The notes: generated by a model not told the origin, from the letters alone. A stretch of 64,000 nucleotides of DNA from Paenibacillus macerans (GCF_023715465.1 NZ_JAMBOE010000003.1:496001-560000), one strand, 5' to 3'; positions 27,606-36,715 are shown, counted from the first letter of the stretch. Translations and numbers: made by a program.

Positions 27606-29255
27606 ATGACATTGAAAAAGGGTACAGGTCTGATGCTAACGTTAGTATTGTCGATCGGCACCTTACTGACCGGCGGGCTGCCTGCGAAAGCCGAAGCGGT
27701 TTCGCCTGCGCAAATTACCGCAAACACGTATATCGGCGATACGGGAAGGATGGTTGAATCGTTTGATCTGAAAGTAAGCAATGCGAGCGAATATGCCGAT
27801 TTGAAAGCAACCGATTTTGAGATTACCGGCAACTACCACGGATATCCGGTGAACGAGAAAAACGAGACTGTGCAAGCGGATTATACGGATGACGGGGTTG
27901 AATTGAGCTGGCATGAAAACGTTCTATCTCTTAAAGTAAAGCCGTTTAAATATCCTGGGGGGCCGAAGTCCGAGTTTGCCGTGACGAACGAGCGTTACCC
28001 GGAGCTGTCGTTTAATCAGGCATCCGTGACGACGGTGAAGACGCGGACAGTCGATGATTTTACCGCAGGGGAATATACGGGCACTAACGGGGAAAAGTTG
28101 ACCTATCGGCTAAAATTGACCAATTCTGCGGCCCCGCAACCTCTGATTGTATGGCTGCACGGCGGCGGGGAGGTCGGTACGGACAATCTGAAGCAGCTTA
28201 CCGAGAACAAAGGCGCGGTTGCCTGGATAGACTCGGGTTACGATACTTCTGTACTCGCAGTACAGTTTCCCAAAAACTATGGCTGGAAAATCTATAACAA
28301 CCCTGAAGAACTTTCGCTGATGCGGGATTATTTCGAGTTGCAGGCGGAGCTGATCGGGGAGCTTGTCGATTCCGGCAAGGTGGACCCGAACCGGATTTAT
28401 GTAGTAGGCGTGTCCAGCGGGGGAGGCGGCGCGCTTCGATTCCTGATGCAGTATCCCGGGCTGTTCGCCGGCTCCATTGTCATTTCGGCGAAAGACGCTG
28501 TAGCCGATTACACCGGTTCCGTGGATACGTTTAAGCGGGAACTGAAGGATCTGACGGATGTGCCGGTATGGCTCGTGCATGCACAAAATGACCCGATCAC
28601 GGATAGCCGGACGAGTACGCTGGCCTATGAGGCATTGACCGGATTGGGCAACAAGCAGGCCAAGCTGAGCATTTATGACGATGCGTTTATGGCCTCTCAA
28701 CAGTTGTATGGAGATTTTAGACACTGTTCCTGGGTAACCGTATTTAACGATAAGAACATGTTGGCTTGGTTGTTTGAGCAGAAAAAAACAGCTGCCGCAC
28801 CGGTCTCGCTGCCGCAGGATGCTCAAGTGACACGCGCGGAGTTGGCTGCGTTATTGGCGGACCGGCTGAACCTTGCCGAGGTGATCGGCACCGATATTTA
28901 TAAGGATACTGATAATTCGCCTCAGGATCTGGCTATTCGTCAGAATATGACGGCCGGGATCATGAAAGGAATCGGCGGCGGCCGGTTTGCCCCGGATTTG
29001 CCCGTGACACGGGCGCAGCTTGCGGTGATCGCCGATAATATCGTGCGGAATGCGGGACTGGATCAGGCTTCCTCTTCGGCATCCGCGGCAAAGTTCAGCG
29101 ACGTCCCGAGCGGGCATTGGGCATCCGAAGAGATTGCGCGTTCCGTTGCGGCAGGGCTCCTGAACGGTGATTCCGCAACCCGCTTTGCGCCGAATCGGTT
29201 CGTGACCGGGGCGGAAGCAACCAAGTTTGTGGAAATGCTGGCCAGTATGAGGTAG
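27606..29255 (+). CDS. exported prolyl-oligopeptidase-like esterase with C-terminal SLH domains
   Basis: 549 residues. Signal peptide to about residue 30 (LTGGLPAKAEA). A beta-rich N-terminal region (35-145) precedes an alpha/beta-hydrolase of the feruloyl-esterase/peptidase S9 type (about 150-390): oxyanion LIVWLHGGGEVGTDN, nucleophile elbow GVSSGGGGA, acid in VHAQNDPITDS and His in DFRHCSW. Two recognisable SLH repeats follow (VTRAELAALLADRLNL..., FSDVPSGHWASEEIARSV...GFLNG-type), anchoring it to secondary cell-wall polymer. It would cleave esters, for example feruloyl or acetyl groups on plant glycans, at the cell surface. GGAGGTACTAGGA precedes the ATG. A strong terminator follows. Confidence 0.85.
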   Translation: MTLKKGTGLMLTLVLSIGTLLTGGLPAKAEAVSPAQITANTYIGDTGRMVESFDLKVSNASEYADLKATDFEITGNYHGYPVNEKNETVQADYTDDGVELSWHENVLSLKVKPFKYPGGPKSEFAVTNERYPELSFNQASVTTVKTRTVDDFTAGEYTGTNGEKLTYRLKLTNSAAPQPLIVWLHGGGEVGTDNLKQLTENKGAVAWIDSGYDTSVLAVQFPKNYGWKIYNNPEELSLMRDYFELQAELIGELVDSGKVDPNRIYVVGVSSGGGGALRFLMQYPGLFAGSIVISAKDAVADYTGSVDTFKRELKDLTDVPVWLVHAQNDPITDSRTSTLAYEALTGLGNKQAKLSIYDDAFMASQQLYGDFRHCSWVTVFNDKNMLAWLFEQKKTAAAPVSLPQDAQVTRAELAALLADRLNLAEVIGTDIYKDTDNSPQDLAIRQNMTAGIMKGIGGGRFAPDLPVTRAQLAVIADNIVRNAGLDQASSSASAAKFSDVPSGHWASEEIARSVAAGLLNGDSATRFAPNRFVTGAEATKFVEMLASMR

Positions 29256-29287
29256 GTAAAATGGAACTGCACAATTGAAGCTTGCTT

Positions 29288-29318
29288 AAAACCTGCATAA
29301 TTGCAGGTTTTTTGTTTT
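29288..29318 (+). terminator. terminator of the SLH esterase gene
   Basis: Stem AAACCTGCA/TGCAGGTTT with a TAAT loop, then TTTGTTTTG. Confidence 0.9.
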
Positions 29319-29337
29319 GCTAAATAGCTAAGTTGAA

Positions 29338-29480
29338 TTATTCCGTACCCGAAGCCGCCGCCCCCTTAACTTCATGGATCAATTGCTTCACCCATGCCCA
29401 TTCCTGTTCGGTTTGCGTTTTTTTGAAACGAATGACTTCCGAGTGCTTGAAAAAATAAATTATGACTTTGGCTCTGAAGT
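29338..29480 (-). pseudogene. C-terminal fragment of a small gene cut by the dispersed repeat
   Basis: On the minus strand a frame ending at TAA 29338 encodes KVIIYFFKHSEVIRFKKTQ, then EQEWAWVKQLIHEVKG. It has no start codon and its 5' end is lost exactly where repeat copy 1 begins (29481). The codons look natural. The family is not recognised. Confidence 0.4.
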
Positions 29481-29937
29481 GGCTGTCTATAGTGTTCGTG
29501 TCTTGGTGTCCCTGCATGCTGCCTTTGCACGATTATCCCTTTTTTTCAGGGGGGCAGGGGGCTAATGTACGGGATAAAGAAAAAAAGAATAAGGGAAAAA
29601 ATAAGGCGGTTCAGGTGAGATTTCGGCTTGAATAGAGAACGCATGTTTGGTATCATGAAGTAATCGCGCGCCAACCGAATCAGCCCCTTGCGGCTGCAGC
29701 AAGATCACGGTCTTTTCATTTTTCCCGGCGTCTTGCCCCATTCCTCCCATCATGTCTGCTTCTCCCAAACATATCTTCTTCTCCTGAATTTATCTTCCTC
29801 TCTGCTTCCTGATCAAACGGGATAATCGTGCAAAGCGTCCGGACAGCGGATGTTGATCTGCCGACCACCCCACTGGCCTTCCCTGTCCTCAAGCTTTCAA
29901 CGCCCTTTCGATATTTCTTGTCACGATCGGTTGCGGG
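29481..29937. repeat. dispersed repeat, copy 1 (about 450 bp)
   Basis: This block is repeated in the same orientation at 37575-38024 with clear but imperfect identity: TTCGTGTCTTGGTGTCCC, GCAAGATCACGG, TTTTCATTTTTCCC, CTCCTGAATTTATCTTC and GGATGTTGATCTGCCGACCA occur in both, in order. Inside it a 17-base inverted repeat, CTTTGCACGATTATCCC (29523-29539) and its complement (29819-29835), frames about 280 bases. No convincing ORF is seen. It could be a non-autonomous mobile element or a structured-RNA gene remnant. Confidence 0.75.
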
Positions 29938-30003
29938 CTTGACTGTCAAGCACTGATTATTAGGTTGAGCCTTCTTTAGTTCAACTTATATACGTCATTT
30001 TTA

Positions 30004-30039
30004 AGAAAAAAATAAAATAACCCCTGATCCATACAGGGG
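30004..30039 (-). terminator. terminator of kdgA
   Basis: Minus strand stem CCCCTG/CAGGGG followed by TTATTTTATTTTTTT. Confidence 0.85.
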
Positions 30040-30076
30040 CCATCTCTTAACAACTTAGCAGTGTTCCCGCCTCTTT

Positions 30077-30715
30077 CTATTTACGCAATGCCCGATACTT
30101 GGATACATAGGCTTCCGCCAATTCCGTAATTTGGTCGTAGCGGCCTTGCTTCGCCGGAGCCGTAAGGTTGCTGCCGATCCCGACGGCGATACAGCCGGCC
30201 TTAAGCCACTGTTCCATATTTTCCAGATCAACGCCGCCTGTTGGCATAATGCTGACATGCGGCATCGGGCCTTTAACGGCCTTGACGAAATCGGGACCGA
30301 AAGCGCTGCCCGGGAACAATTTCAGGACGTCAACCCCCAGCTTCAACGCCTCCTTGATTTCGCCCAGCGTCAGAACGCCCGGCATATAAGGAATTCCGTA
30401 AAGGTTGCAAAGCTGCGCCGTTTCCTTGTCAAACGATGGACTGACCACAAATTCCGCCCCCGCTAGAATGGCAATCCGCGCCGTAACCGGATCAAGCACA
30501 GTACCGGCGCCGACGACCGCTTGCTTTCCATACTCGGATACCAGCCGGCGGATGGCTTCTTCCGCGCCCGGCGTTGTGAACGTCACTTCTATATTGGTTA
30601 AGCCGCCTTCAATACAGGCTGCAGACATTTTACAGGCATCTTCCGCATTTTCCGCCCGGATTACCGCTACTACGCCACATTCCTGCAAATTTCCCAACAC
30701 TTTTAGCTTCTTCAT
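30077..30715 (-). CDS. kdgA: 2-keto-3-deoxy-6-phosphogluconate aldolase
   Basis: 212 residues from MKKLKVLGNLQECG (ATG 30715, AAAGGAGAAG upstream). It is a class I aldolase with the family motifs VAVIRAENAEDA, the catalytic Glu in NIEVTFTTPGA, VVGAGTVLDP, and the Schiff-base Lys in VLKLFPGSAFGPDFV. It splits KDPG into pyruvate and glyceraldehyde-3-phosphate, the last step of hexuronate breakdown. It stands divergent from kdgK, with the LacI-type regulator and uxuAB nearby. It carries its own terminator and lies just beyond repeat copy 1. Confidence 0.95.
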   Translation of the reverse strand: MKKLKVLGNLQECGVVAVIRAENAEDACKMSAACIEGGLTNIEVTFTTPGAEEAIRRLVSEYGKQAVVGAGTVLDPVTARIAILAGAEFVVSPSFDKETAQLCNLYGIPYMPGVLTLGEIKEALKLGVDVLKLFPGSAFGPDFVKAVKGPMPHVSIMPTGGVDLENMEQWLKAGCIAVGIGSNLTAPAKQGRYDQITELAEAYVSKYRALRK

Positions 30716-30924
30716 AGAACTCTTCTCCTTTATACACAATAAAATTTACTAAATTATTTTATCAAAATGAAATTAAAATCTACTAATTTCTGCTTCAACT
30801 TGATACTAAACACAATTATAGGCTCCGTCAATGCTTTTTTATAATTCCCGTATAAATTCAGTAAATACGGCTGATTACTGACCAATCATATTTGCATTTT
30901 CCATGGTAAATATAAAGACTAGCA

Positions 30925-30953
30925 TTGAACAAAACCGGTTTATATGATATTTT
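30925..30953 (+). promoter_or_regulatory. kdgK promoter with LacI-family operator in the spacer
   Basis: TTGAAC (30925-30930), 17 bases, TATTTT (30948-30953). The palindrome AAACCGGTTT (30932-30941) lies in the spacer, just after the -35, as expected for repression by the LacI-type protein encoded at 32015-33040. GGGGG precedes the kdgK start. Confidence 0.7.
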
Positions 30954-30984
30954 GAGGATAATTAGTCTTTAGGGGGAATCTTAC

Positions 30985-31944
30985 ATGTCAAAAGCCTTGG
31001 CCGCCGTCACTTTCGGCGAACCGATGGTCATGTTCCGCGCCGATGAAGTCGGCGAACTTCACGAAGCTGCTTCTTTCTCCAAAGCACTGGCCGGAGCCGA
31101 AAGCAATGTAGCGACCGGTCTCTGCCGTCTCGGTCACCCAACCGGTTATGTCACGAAGCTTGGAGAGGATAGTCTGGGGCGATATATTCTGGATACCCAG
31201 AACAGAGAGGGCATTGACACCTCCAGGGTCAAGCTAACTCATGAGAAACCGACCGGCCTGCTTCTAAAATCCAGAGTACTAAACGGTGATCCCAAGGTGG
31301 AATATTACCGTAAAGGGTCCGCAGCCTCCACCCTTGCTATCGCTGACTTTGACCCTGCTTACTTTGCCTCAGCCGGTCATCTGCACGTTACGGGTATTTC
31401 GGCTGCGCTCTCGCCATCCATGCTGGAATTCTCACGCCATGCCATGGACTACATGAAAAATCAAAACCGGACAATATCCTTTGATCCCAATCTGCGGCCC
31501 GTACTATGGAGCGACCAGAAGACAATGATTCAGACGATCAACGAGTTGGCCTTCCGCTCCGACTGGCTTTTTCCCGGCATCGGCGAAGGGCGCTTGTTAA
31601 CCGGGTTGGAGGAGCCTGAGGATATTGCTGATTTCTATCTCAAACAGGGCGTCTCGCTGGTCGTCATCAAAATGGGGCCAGGCGGGGCTTTCTACAAGAG
31701 CTTACAAAGCCACGGCTTTGTGCCGGGCTATAGAGTGGAACGGGTTGTCGATACAGTCGGCGCGGGCGACGGATTCGCCGCCGGCGTGATTAGCGGATTA
31801 TTGGAGAAGCTGGAAGTCCAGTCGGCTGTCTCCAGGGGGAATGCGATCGGCGCGCTGGCGGTTATGTCACCGGGCGACTCGGACGGCCTGCCAAGCCGCG
31901 CTGAATTGGAGGCATTTATGGCATCCGCCTTAACTGTCAGCTAA
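30985..31944 (+). CDS. kdgK: 2-keto-3-deoxygluconate kinase (PfkB family)
   Basis: 319 residues with the PfkB signatures: LAGAESNVATGLCRLG at the N-terminus, and the ATP/anion-hole motif DTVGAGDGFAAGV near the C-terminus with its catalytic Asp. The pattern FGEPMVMF at the start and FDPNLRPVLW in the middle are typical of KDG kinases. It phosphorylates 2-keto-3-deoxygluconate made by UxuA, and KdgA then cleaves the product. It is divergent from kdgA and convergent with the LacI regulator, with a shared terminator between them. Confidence 0.92.
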   Translation: MSKALAAVTFGEPMVMFRADEVGELHEAASFSKALAGAESNVATGLCRLGHPTGYVTKLGEDSLGRYILDTQNREGIDTSRVKLTHEKPTGLLLKSRVLNGDPKVEYYRKGSAASTLAIADFDPAYFASAGHLHVTGISAALSPSMLEFSRHAMDYMKNQNRTISFDPNLRPVLWSDQKTMIQTINELAFRSDWLFPGIGEGRLLTGLEEPEDIADFYLKQGVSLVVIKMGPGGAFYKSLQSHGFVPGYRVERVVDTVGAGDGFAAGVISGLLEKLEVQSAVSRGNAIGALAVMSPGDSDGLPSRAELEAFMASALTVS

Positions 31945-31951
31945 AATCACA

Positions 31952-32003
31952 ACATAAAAGGACTTTGACCTCCAATGCTGAGGAAGTCAAAGTCCTTTTA
32001 TGT
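31952..32003. terminator. bidirectional terminator between kdgK and the LacI regulator
   Basis: Very long stem: ACATAAAAGGACTTTGAC pairs with GTCAAAGTCCTTTTATGT, with A and T runs on both sides. Confidence 0.9.
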
Positions 32004-32014
32004 TCTTGCCGGCT

Positions 32015-33040
32015 TTACCGAATCTCCATTTTTTTCACCGACTCCCCACGTCGAAGCGCAGGCGGAAAACGATATGTAATGGGTATCGGTCTGTCCCGAT
32101 CCTCGATGCCGGAAAGGATGACCTTGGCAGCTTGAACCCCCATCTCATGGGTGGGCTGACAAATCGTTGTGATAACCGGATTGTAGATGCGGGCAAAGCC
32201 GGCATCGTCTATGCCAATGACCGACAGTCGCTCGGGAATGGAAATCCCCAGCCGGTTGGAAGCCTTCAATAGCTCGGCCAACACAATATCGTTGCCGGCG
32301 ATCAGCGATGTCGGCGGCTCCGGAAGTGCCATTAGTTCCGAGAGCCGGGCTCCGATCTCCTGCGCCGGGGCACTCACAAGATATTCTTCTCGCAGCGGCA
32401 AGCCCGCCTCCTCCATGGCCTTGCGGAATCCGCCAAGCCGCTCCTTGCGCGGAGTAATTCCCTGCTCCCCAAGCGGCAGCGTCATCATACCGATTCGAGT
32501 ATGCCCGTTATGAACCAGTTCTTCTACTCCCATCTTGGCGGCGATTTCGTTATCAAGCAGCAGACTCTGGGTGCTGACGCCGTCAACAAGCCGGTCAATG
32601 AAAACGAACGGCATCTCCAATTCACCAAGACGGCTGTAGGCAGAGGATTGATGCCCCGTAGGGAACACGATCAAACCGTCAACCTGTCTGGCAATCAGTG
32701 TTTCAATATAGAGCTGCTCCTTTTCCGGGTTTTCGTCAGCATTGCAGATCAAAACCTGAATCCCCTGGTTCTGCAGTTCGCTTTCGATGGCTCTAACGCA
32801 CTGGATAGACAAAGTATAGTCGATATCAGCCACAATGACCCCGACGAGATGAGTGCGATTCTGCTTCAGGCTGCGGGCAAGGCCATTCGGCCGATAATCC
32901 AATTCATCAATGACTTCAGCGATCCGCTGCCGCGTCGCTTCGCTCATATACTTATACCGCTGGTTCAAGTACTGGGATATGGTGCTTTTGGAAACGCCGG
33001 CCCTACGGGCGACATCGTCGATAGTCAGCTTTTTCATCAT
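32015..33040 (-). CDS. LacI-family regulator of hexuronate genes (KdgR-like)
   Basis: About 341 residues; start at ATG 33040 or 33037, with GCGGAG upstream. The N-terminal LacI headpiece is clear (LTIDDVARRAGVSKSTISQYLNQ, hinge YRPNGLARSLKQNRTHLVG), followed by a periplasmic-binding-protein-like effector domain with VFIDRLVDGV and GIDDAGFARIYNP. Location and length suit B. subtilis KdgR, which responds to 2-keto-3-deoxygluconate. The AAACCGGTTT palindrome in the kdgK promoter is its most likely operator. Confidence 0.88.
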   Translation of the reverse strand: MMKKLTIDDVARRAGVSKSTISQYLNQRYKYMSEATRQRIAEVIDELDYRPNGLARSLKQNRTHLVGVIVADIDYTLSIQCVRAIESELQNQGIQVLICNADENPEKEQLYIETLIARQVDGLIVFPTGHQSSAYSRLGELEMPFVFIDRLVDGVSTQSLLLDNEIAAKMGVEELVHNGHTRIGMMTLPLGEQGITPRKERLGGFRKAMEEAGLPLREEYLVSAPAQEIGARLSELMALPEPPTSLIAGNDIVLAELLKASNRLGISIPERLSVIGIDDAGFARIYNPVITTICQPTHEMGVQAAKVILSGIEDRDRPIPITYRFPPALRRGESVKKMEIR

Positions 33041-33130
33041 CAAAGCTCCGCTCTTTCCAAATAAGTTTTGTGCAAAAACAGTTCATATCCTCCATAATAA
33101 CACAGATTGCGGTCCAGATAGTCTTAAAGT

Positions 33131-33165
33131 AAAAAAGGCCCTTCTTTCGCAGCATGATTCAGGGC
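33131..33165 (-). terminator. terminator of uxuB
   Basis: Minus strand stem GCCCT/AGGGC with an 18-base loop followed by CTTTTTTACTTT. Confidence 0.6.
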
Positions 33166-33222
33166 ATACCTTGTTTGTCCCTACCTCAGTCTGTTTCCAG
33201 AAAGGCTTCTAAATATACGAAC

Positions 33223-34833
33223 TTATTTCAAATATTTATCCAGCGTTTTACGTACGGCCCCCGGAGCTTCCAGCATTTCATAGAACATGCCCTCAATTTT
33301 CTCCCCAAGCCCAATCGCGTACAAGGGAACGCCAAAAATCTGCTCATCCTCAAGAATGGCGCGGACTCCGGAGGTTTTATCGCCTAGTTTCACCCCTGCC
33401 AAATTCCCCTGCAGCGTTTCCAAAAGCGGGTCCGGACTTAAAGTGAACGGCTTGCCTTCATCATTCACGCCCAGCAAGTAACGGCACCAGGCAGCGATCG
33501 CTAACGGGATGGCCGTAAGTTTTGCCGGATCAAGGTCCTCACGGCGAATGTAGGATTTGATTGTTTCACCGAAACGGATGCCCACTTTCTGCGAGGTATC
33601 GGTCGCGATCCGCTGCGGGGTGTCGGGAATAAACGGATTCGCGAAACGTTCCCGCAGCACTTCGTCCAGAAACCCCTTGGGACTAAGGATGCCGGGGTCG
33701 ACCACAACCGGCAGTCCTTCGGTGTAACCTATGGTTTCCACGAACCTGCGCAGCGTACCGTCTTTCATCTCATCCGCAATCAATGTAAACCCTAGAAGAC
33801 AACCGGATACGGCGAGTGCGGTGTGGAGTGGATTCAAGCAGGTCGTAACTTTCATCGTTTCCACTTTGTTGACGGTATCCCTGTCCGTGAATATAATCCC
33901 GGCTTCCTCAAGCGGTGGACGGCCGTTTGCAAACTTGTCCTCGATCACCAGATATTCACTGATCTCCGCATTGACGAAAGGCGCGGTATACGTATTCTTG
34001 GAGGTGACGATCACATCCATATCGCCGATCCCCTGCTCCAAAAGTGCCGCCTGCACCGTTTCCGACGGGCGTGGCGTGATTTTATCGATCATGGACAGCG
34101 GGAACGTAATATTGCTTTCATCTTCAAGATAATCGATGAATCCGCCTTCAACCAGACCTCTCTTTGCCCATTCCTTGGCAATCGTCAAGACGGCATGCTT
34201 TAACTTGTCTCCGTTATGCGAGCAATTGTCCATGCTGACGAAAGTCATCGGATACCGGCCTTTCAAATAACGGCGGTAAGCCAGCGAGGCGGCGAGACTC
34301 ATGGCATGAATCGGCTGTACGGGACCGTTTTCAATATCCTTCTCCACAATGCCGAGGTACCGGCCGTCCGGCCCTGTTAGAGAATACCCTTTTTCCGTAA
34401 TAGTGAAGCTGGCCATTTGCAGACTCGGCTGCTCAAAGATTTCGATCAAGCGGCTGTAATCCGCTTCCCGGTTTTTGTCCCCGGCGACGGCTTCGACAAT
34501 GCTGCCAACCACTTTCTTCTGAAATTCGCCACGCGCATTCATCAGCACCAGCAACGTCAGATTGTCATAAGGCTTATAGACCTTGTCAATCATCTCAAAA
34601 TCAAACGATTCCGCCGCGATAATGCCGGTATCCGCTTTGCCGCTGTCCAGCAGCTGTTGATGGGCGTTCGCCACAAATCCCCGAAAGATGTTGCCTGCGC
34701 CAAAATGGACCCACTGCGGATTGACTCGCGTATTCTTCGCTACCGTCTCCAGCTCGAACTTCGGCAGCTCAACGCCCGCCGCTTCCCAGGCGGATTGACC
34801 AGCCTTCAGACTTTCCCGGCTAAGACGCAGCAT
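33223..34833 (-). CDS. uxuB: fructuronate reductase / D-mannonate oxidoreductase
   Basis: 536 residues from MLRLSRESLKAG (ATG 34833, GGGAGG upstream; its A overlaps the stop of uxuA). It is a polyol-specific long-chain dehydrogenase: NAD site FGAGNIFRGFVANAH, family signature FVSMDNCSHNGDKL, and the catalytic Lys region in the C-terminal domain (MKVTTCLNPLHTALAVSG). It reduces fructuronate to mannonate with NADH. The one-base overlap with uxuA implies coupled translation. Confidence 0.95.
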   Translation of the reverse strand: MLRLSRESLKAGQSAWEAAGVELPKFELETVAKNTRVNPQWVHFGAGNIFRGFVANAHQQLLDSGKADTGIIAAESFDFEMIDKVYKPYDNLTLLVLMNARGEFQKKVVGSIVEAVAGDKNREADYSRLIEIFEQPSLQMASFTITEKGYSLTGPDGRYLGIVEKDIENGPVQPIHAMSLAASLAYRRYLKGRYPMTFVSMDNCSHNGDKLKHAVLTIAKEWAKRGLVEGGFIDYLEDESNITFPLSMIDKITPRPSETVQAALLEQGIGDMDVIVTSKNTYTAPFVNAEISEYLVIEDKFANGRPPLEEAGIIFTDRDTVNKVETMKVTTCLNPLHTALAVSGCLLGFTLIADEMKDGTLRRFVETIGYTEGLPVVVDPGILSPKGFLDEVLRERFANPFIPDTPQRIATDTSQKVGIRFGETIKSYIRREDLDPAKLTAIPLAIAAWCRYLLGVNDEGKPFTLSPDPLLETLQGNLAGVKLGDKTSGVRAILEDEQIFGVPLYAIGLGEKIEGMFYEMLEAPGAVRKTLDKYLK

Positions 34834-35909
34834 TATTTTGCCTCCCGCGCCTTTTCCAGGCTGTCCCAAACGCCCAGCAAATACATCACGCCCAGCGCCC
34901 GGTCATACAGGCCATAACCTGGACGGCAGTTCTTTTCTTCTCCCCACAAATGCCGCCCGTGATCGGGCCGCACATAACCGGTGTATCCGTTTTCGTGATA
35001 GGCTTTTACAACTTCCGCGACATCTACGCTGCCATCGCGTCCGCGATGGGACACCTCGATGAAATCTCCGTTATCAAATACTTTCACATTACGGATATGA
35101 GCAAAATGAATCCGATCATGGAACTCGCGGATCATCGCCGGCAGATCGTTTTCCGGATTCGTTCCCAGCGAACCCGTGCAGAAAGTCAGACCGTTGTACG
35201 GGCTATCCACGGCGTCCAGCATGCGGCGGATCGTGTCCCGGCTGCGTATAATCCGCGGCAGGCCAAAGATCGGCCAAGCCGGATCGTCGGGGTGAATCGC
35301 CATTTTGATATCCACTTCTTCACATACCGGAATAATACGCTCCAAAAAATACTGCAGGTTCGCAAACAGCTTCTCTTCCGTTACATCTGCATAAGCGGCA
35401 AACAGCTCATCCAGCTTTGCCAATCGTTCCGGTTCCCAGCCTGGCATCGTGAATTCTCCGGCCCCTTGCAGAATCCGGTCCACCATCTCCCGCGGATTAT
35501 CCGTAATGGCAGCCTTTTCATAAAAAAGTGCGTTCGAGCCATCGGGGAGCTCCTTATACAGTTCCGTACGCGTCCAGTCAAAAACCGGCATGAAATTATA
35601 GCAGATCACCTTAACGCCAACCTTGGCCAACTTGCGGATGGTGTCGATATAGATGTCAATATATTTGTCGCGTGTTGGCAGGCCGATTTTGATATCATCG
35701 TGAACGTTGACGCTCTCCACAACCGCGGTGCTAAAGCCTTTGCTTGTGATCTGATTCGCCACTTCTTGAATCCGTTCCATCTCCCATACTTCCCCGGCCA
35801 CCTTGTCATGCAAAGACCAGACGATTCCCATAACCCCAGGAATTTGCCGAATATGGTCAAGCGTAATATTGTCGTTCCCTTCCCCATACCATCGCCATGT
35901 CATATTCAT
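34833..35909 (-). CDS. uxuA: mannonate dehydratase
   Basis: 358 residues, full length. TIM-barrel enzyme with the start MTWRWYGEGNDNITLDHIRQIPGV, the metal-ligand segments MAIHPDDPAWPIFG, FCTGSLGTNPEND, IHFAHIRNV and YVRPDHGRHLW. It dehydrates D-mannonate to 2-keto-3-deoxygluconate, which KdgK uses. AAGGAGGAG lies upstream of the ATG. It is first in the uxuA-uxuB operon and divergent from the GntR regulator. Confidence 0.96.
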   Translation of the reverse strand: MNMTWRWYGEGNDNITLDHIRQIPGVMGIVWSLHDKVAGEVWEMERIQEVANQITSKGFSTAVVESVNVHDDIKIGLPTRDKYIDIYIDTIRKLAKVGVKVICYNFMPVFDWTRTELYKELPDGSNALFYEKAAITDNPREMVDRILQGAGEFTMPGWEPERLAKLDELFAAYADVTEEKLFANLQYFLERIIPVCEEVDIKMAIHPDDPAWPIFGLPRIIRSRDTIRRMLDAVDSPYNGLTFCTGSLGTNPENDLPAMIREFHDRIHFAHIRNVKVFDNGDFIEVSHRGRDGSVDVAEVVKAYHENGYTGYVRPDHGRHLWGEEKNCRPGYGLYDRALGVMYLLGVWDSLEKAREAK

Positions 35910-35926
35910 CTCAACAATCTCCTCCT

Positions 35927-36028
35927 TCTTGTATACAAGATTGAGTTGATCATAAGATACAGGATTGAGAAGCGTCTGTAAGATTTATCACCAGGCCTGA
36001 ATTTTTTTTGTGTTAACATGATGTATAC
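35927..36028. promoter_or_regulatory. two GTATAC-centred operators between uxuA and the GntR gene
   Basis: A perfect 14-base palindrome TCTTGTATACAAGA (35927-35940) sits just before the uxuA ribosome binding site. A second GTATAC-centred site lies at 36018-36033, in the regulator's promoter. This fits the TNGTATACNA type of site used by FadR-group GntR regulators such as UxuR/ExuR. A likely uxuA promoter is TTACAG-16-TATCTT upstream of the first site. Confidence 0.65.
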
Positions 36029-36061
36029 TAGATAAATTCAAAAACCAAAGCAGGAGTCAAC

Positions 36062-36715
36062 ATGTCCATAAAAGATGAGATCATGAAATCGCTGAAAACC
36101 GAAATCATTACATTAAAGCTAAAACCAGGCGCCATTTTAAGCGAGACCGCCCTGTCCGAACGTTTCCGGCTCTCCAGGACCCCGCTTCGCGATGTGCTGA
36201 AACAGCTTAGTCTGGAATCCTATATCGATATCTATCCCAAAAAGGGCAACCTTGTTTCTTTTATTGATTTGGAGTCGGTCGAACAGATTATTTATTTGCG
36301 AAGTGTGCTCGAAAAAGAAATCATCAAAGATTTGTCCTCCCATCTCCCGCTCAAAGGAGTTCATGAGCTCAGGGAGATCCTGGACAAGCAGCAGGCCGTC
36401 ATCGCTGAGGACGAGGATAGCGAACGATTTCTCGACCTGGACGATGCCTTTCACCAATCCCTGTTTCGCCTGGCCGGGCGGGAGTTCCTGTGGAATTTGA
36501 TTCAGCAATCCAATGTCCATTACGCCAGATACCGCAGACTGCATATGCTGAGGAAGGAAAAGCTGGTGGACATCCATAAAGAGCATCTAACCATTCTCGA
36601 ATTTATAATGCATAAGGAACTGGATCAACTTGACGAACTGATCGATCATCATCTGCGGGAGGATATCAATTCACGGTACTTACAGGAGAATTTTTCGGAG
36701 TATATTAAAGCTTAG
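36062..36715 (+). CDS. GntR/FadR-family regulator of uxuAB
   Basis: 217 residues. The winged helix (1-70) has LKPGAILSETALSERFRLSRTP followed by the wing of the family, and the C-terminal FCD domain (about 75-210) has the metal/ligand residues in FLDLDDAFHQSL and HLTILEFIMH and DHHLREDI. FadR-group proteins with this architecture (UxuR, ExuR) bind hexuronates. Divergent from uxuA over a region with two GTATAC palindromes. CAGGAG precedes the ATG. Confidence 0.88.
   Translation: MSIKDEIMKSLKTEIITLKLKPGAILSETALSERFRLSRTPLRDVLKQLSLESYIDIYPKKGNLVSFIDLESVEQIIYLRSVLEKEIIKDLSSHLPLKGVHELREILDKQQAVIAEDEDSERFLDLDDAFHQSLFRLAGREFLWNLIQQSNVHYARYRRLHMLRKEKLVDIHKEHLTILEFIMHKELDQLDELIDHHLREDINSRYLQENFSEYIKA

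Noticed and set aside
28110..28826. A 238-codon minus-strand ORF opposite the SLH esterase
   Set aside because: Antisense shadow; composition rich in Arg, Gly and His typical of reverse frames of GC-rich genes.
34950..35981. A 343-codon plus-strand ORF opposite uxuA
   Set aside because: Antisense shadow of a clearly real mannonate dehydratase gene; no ribosome binding site and no recognisable domain.
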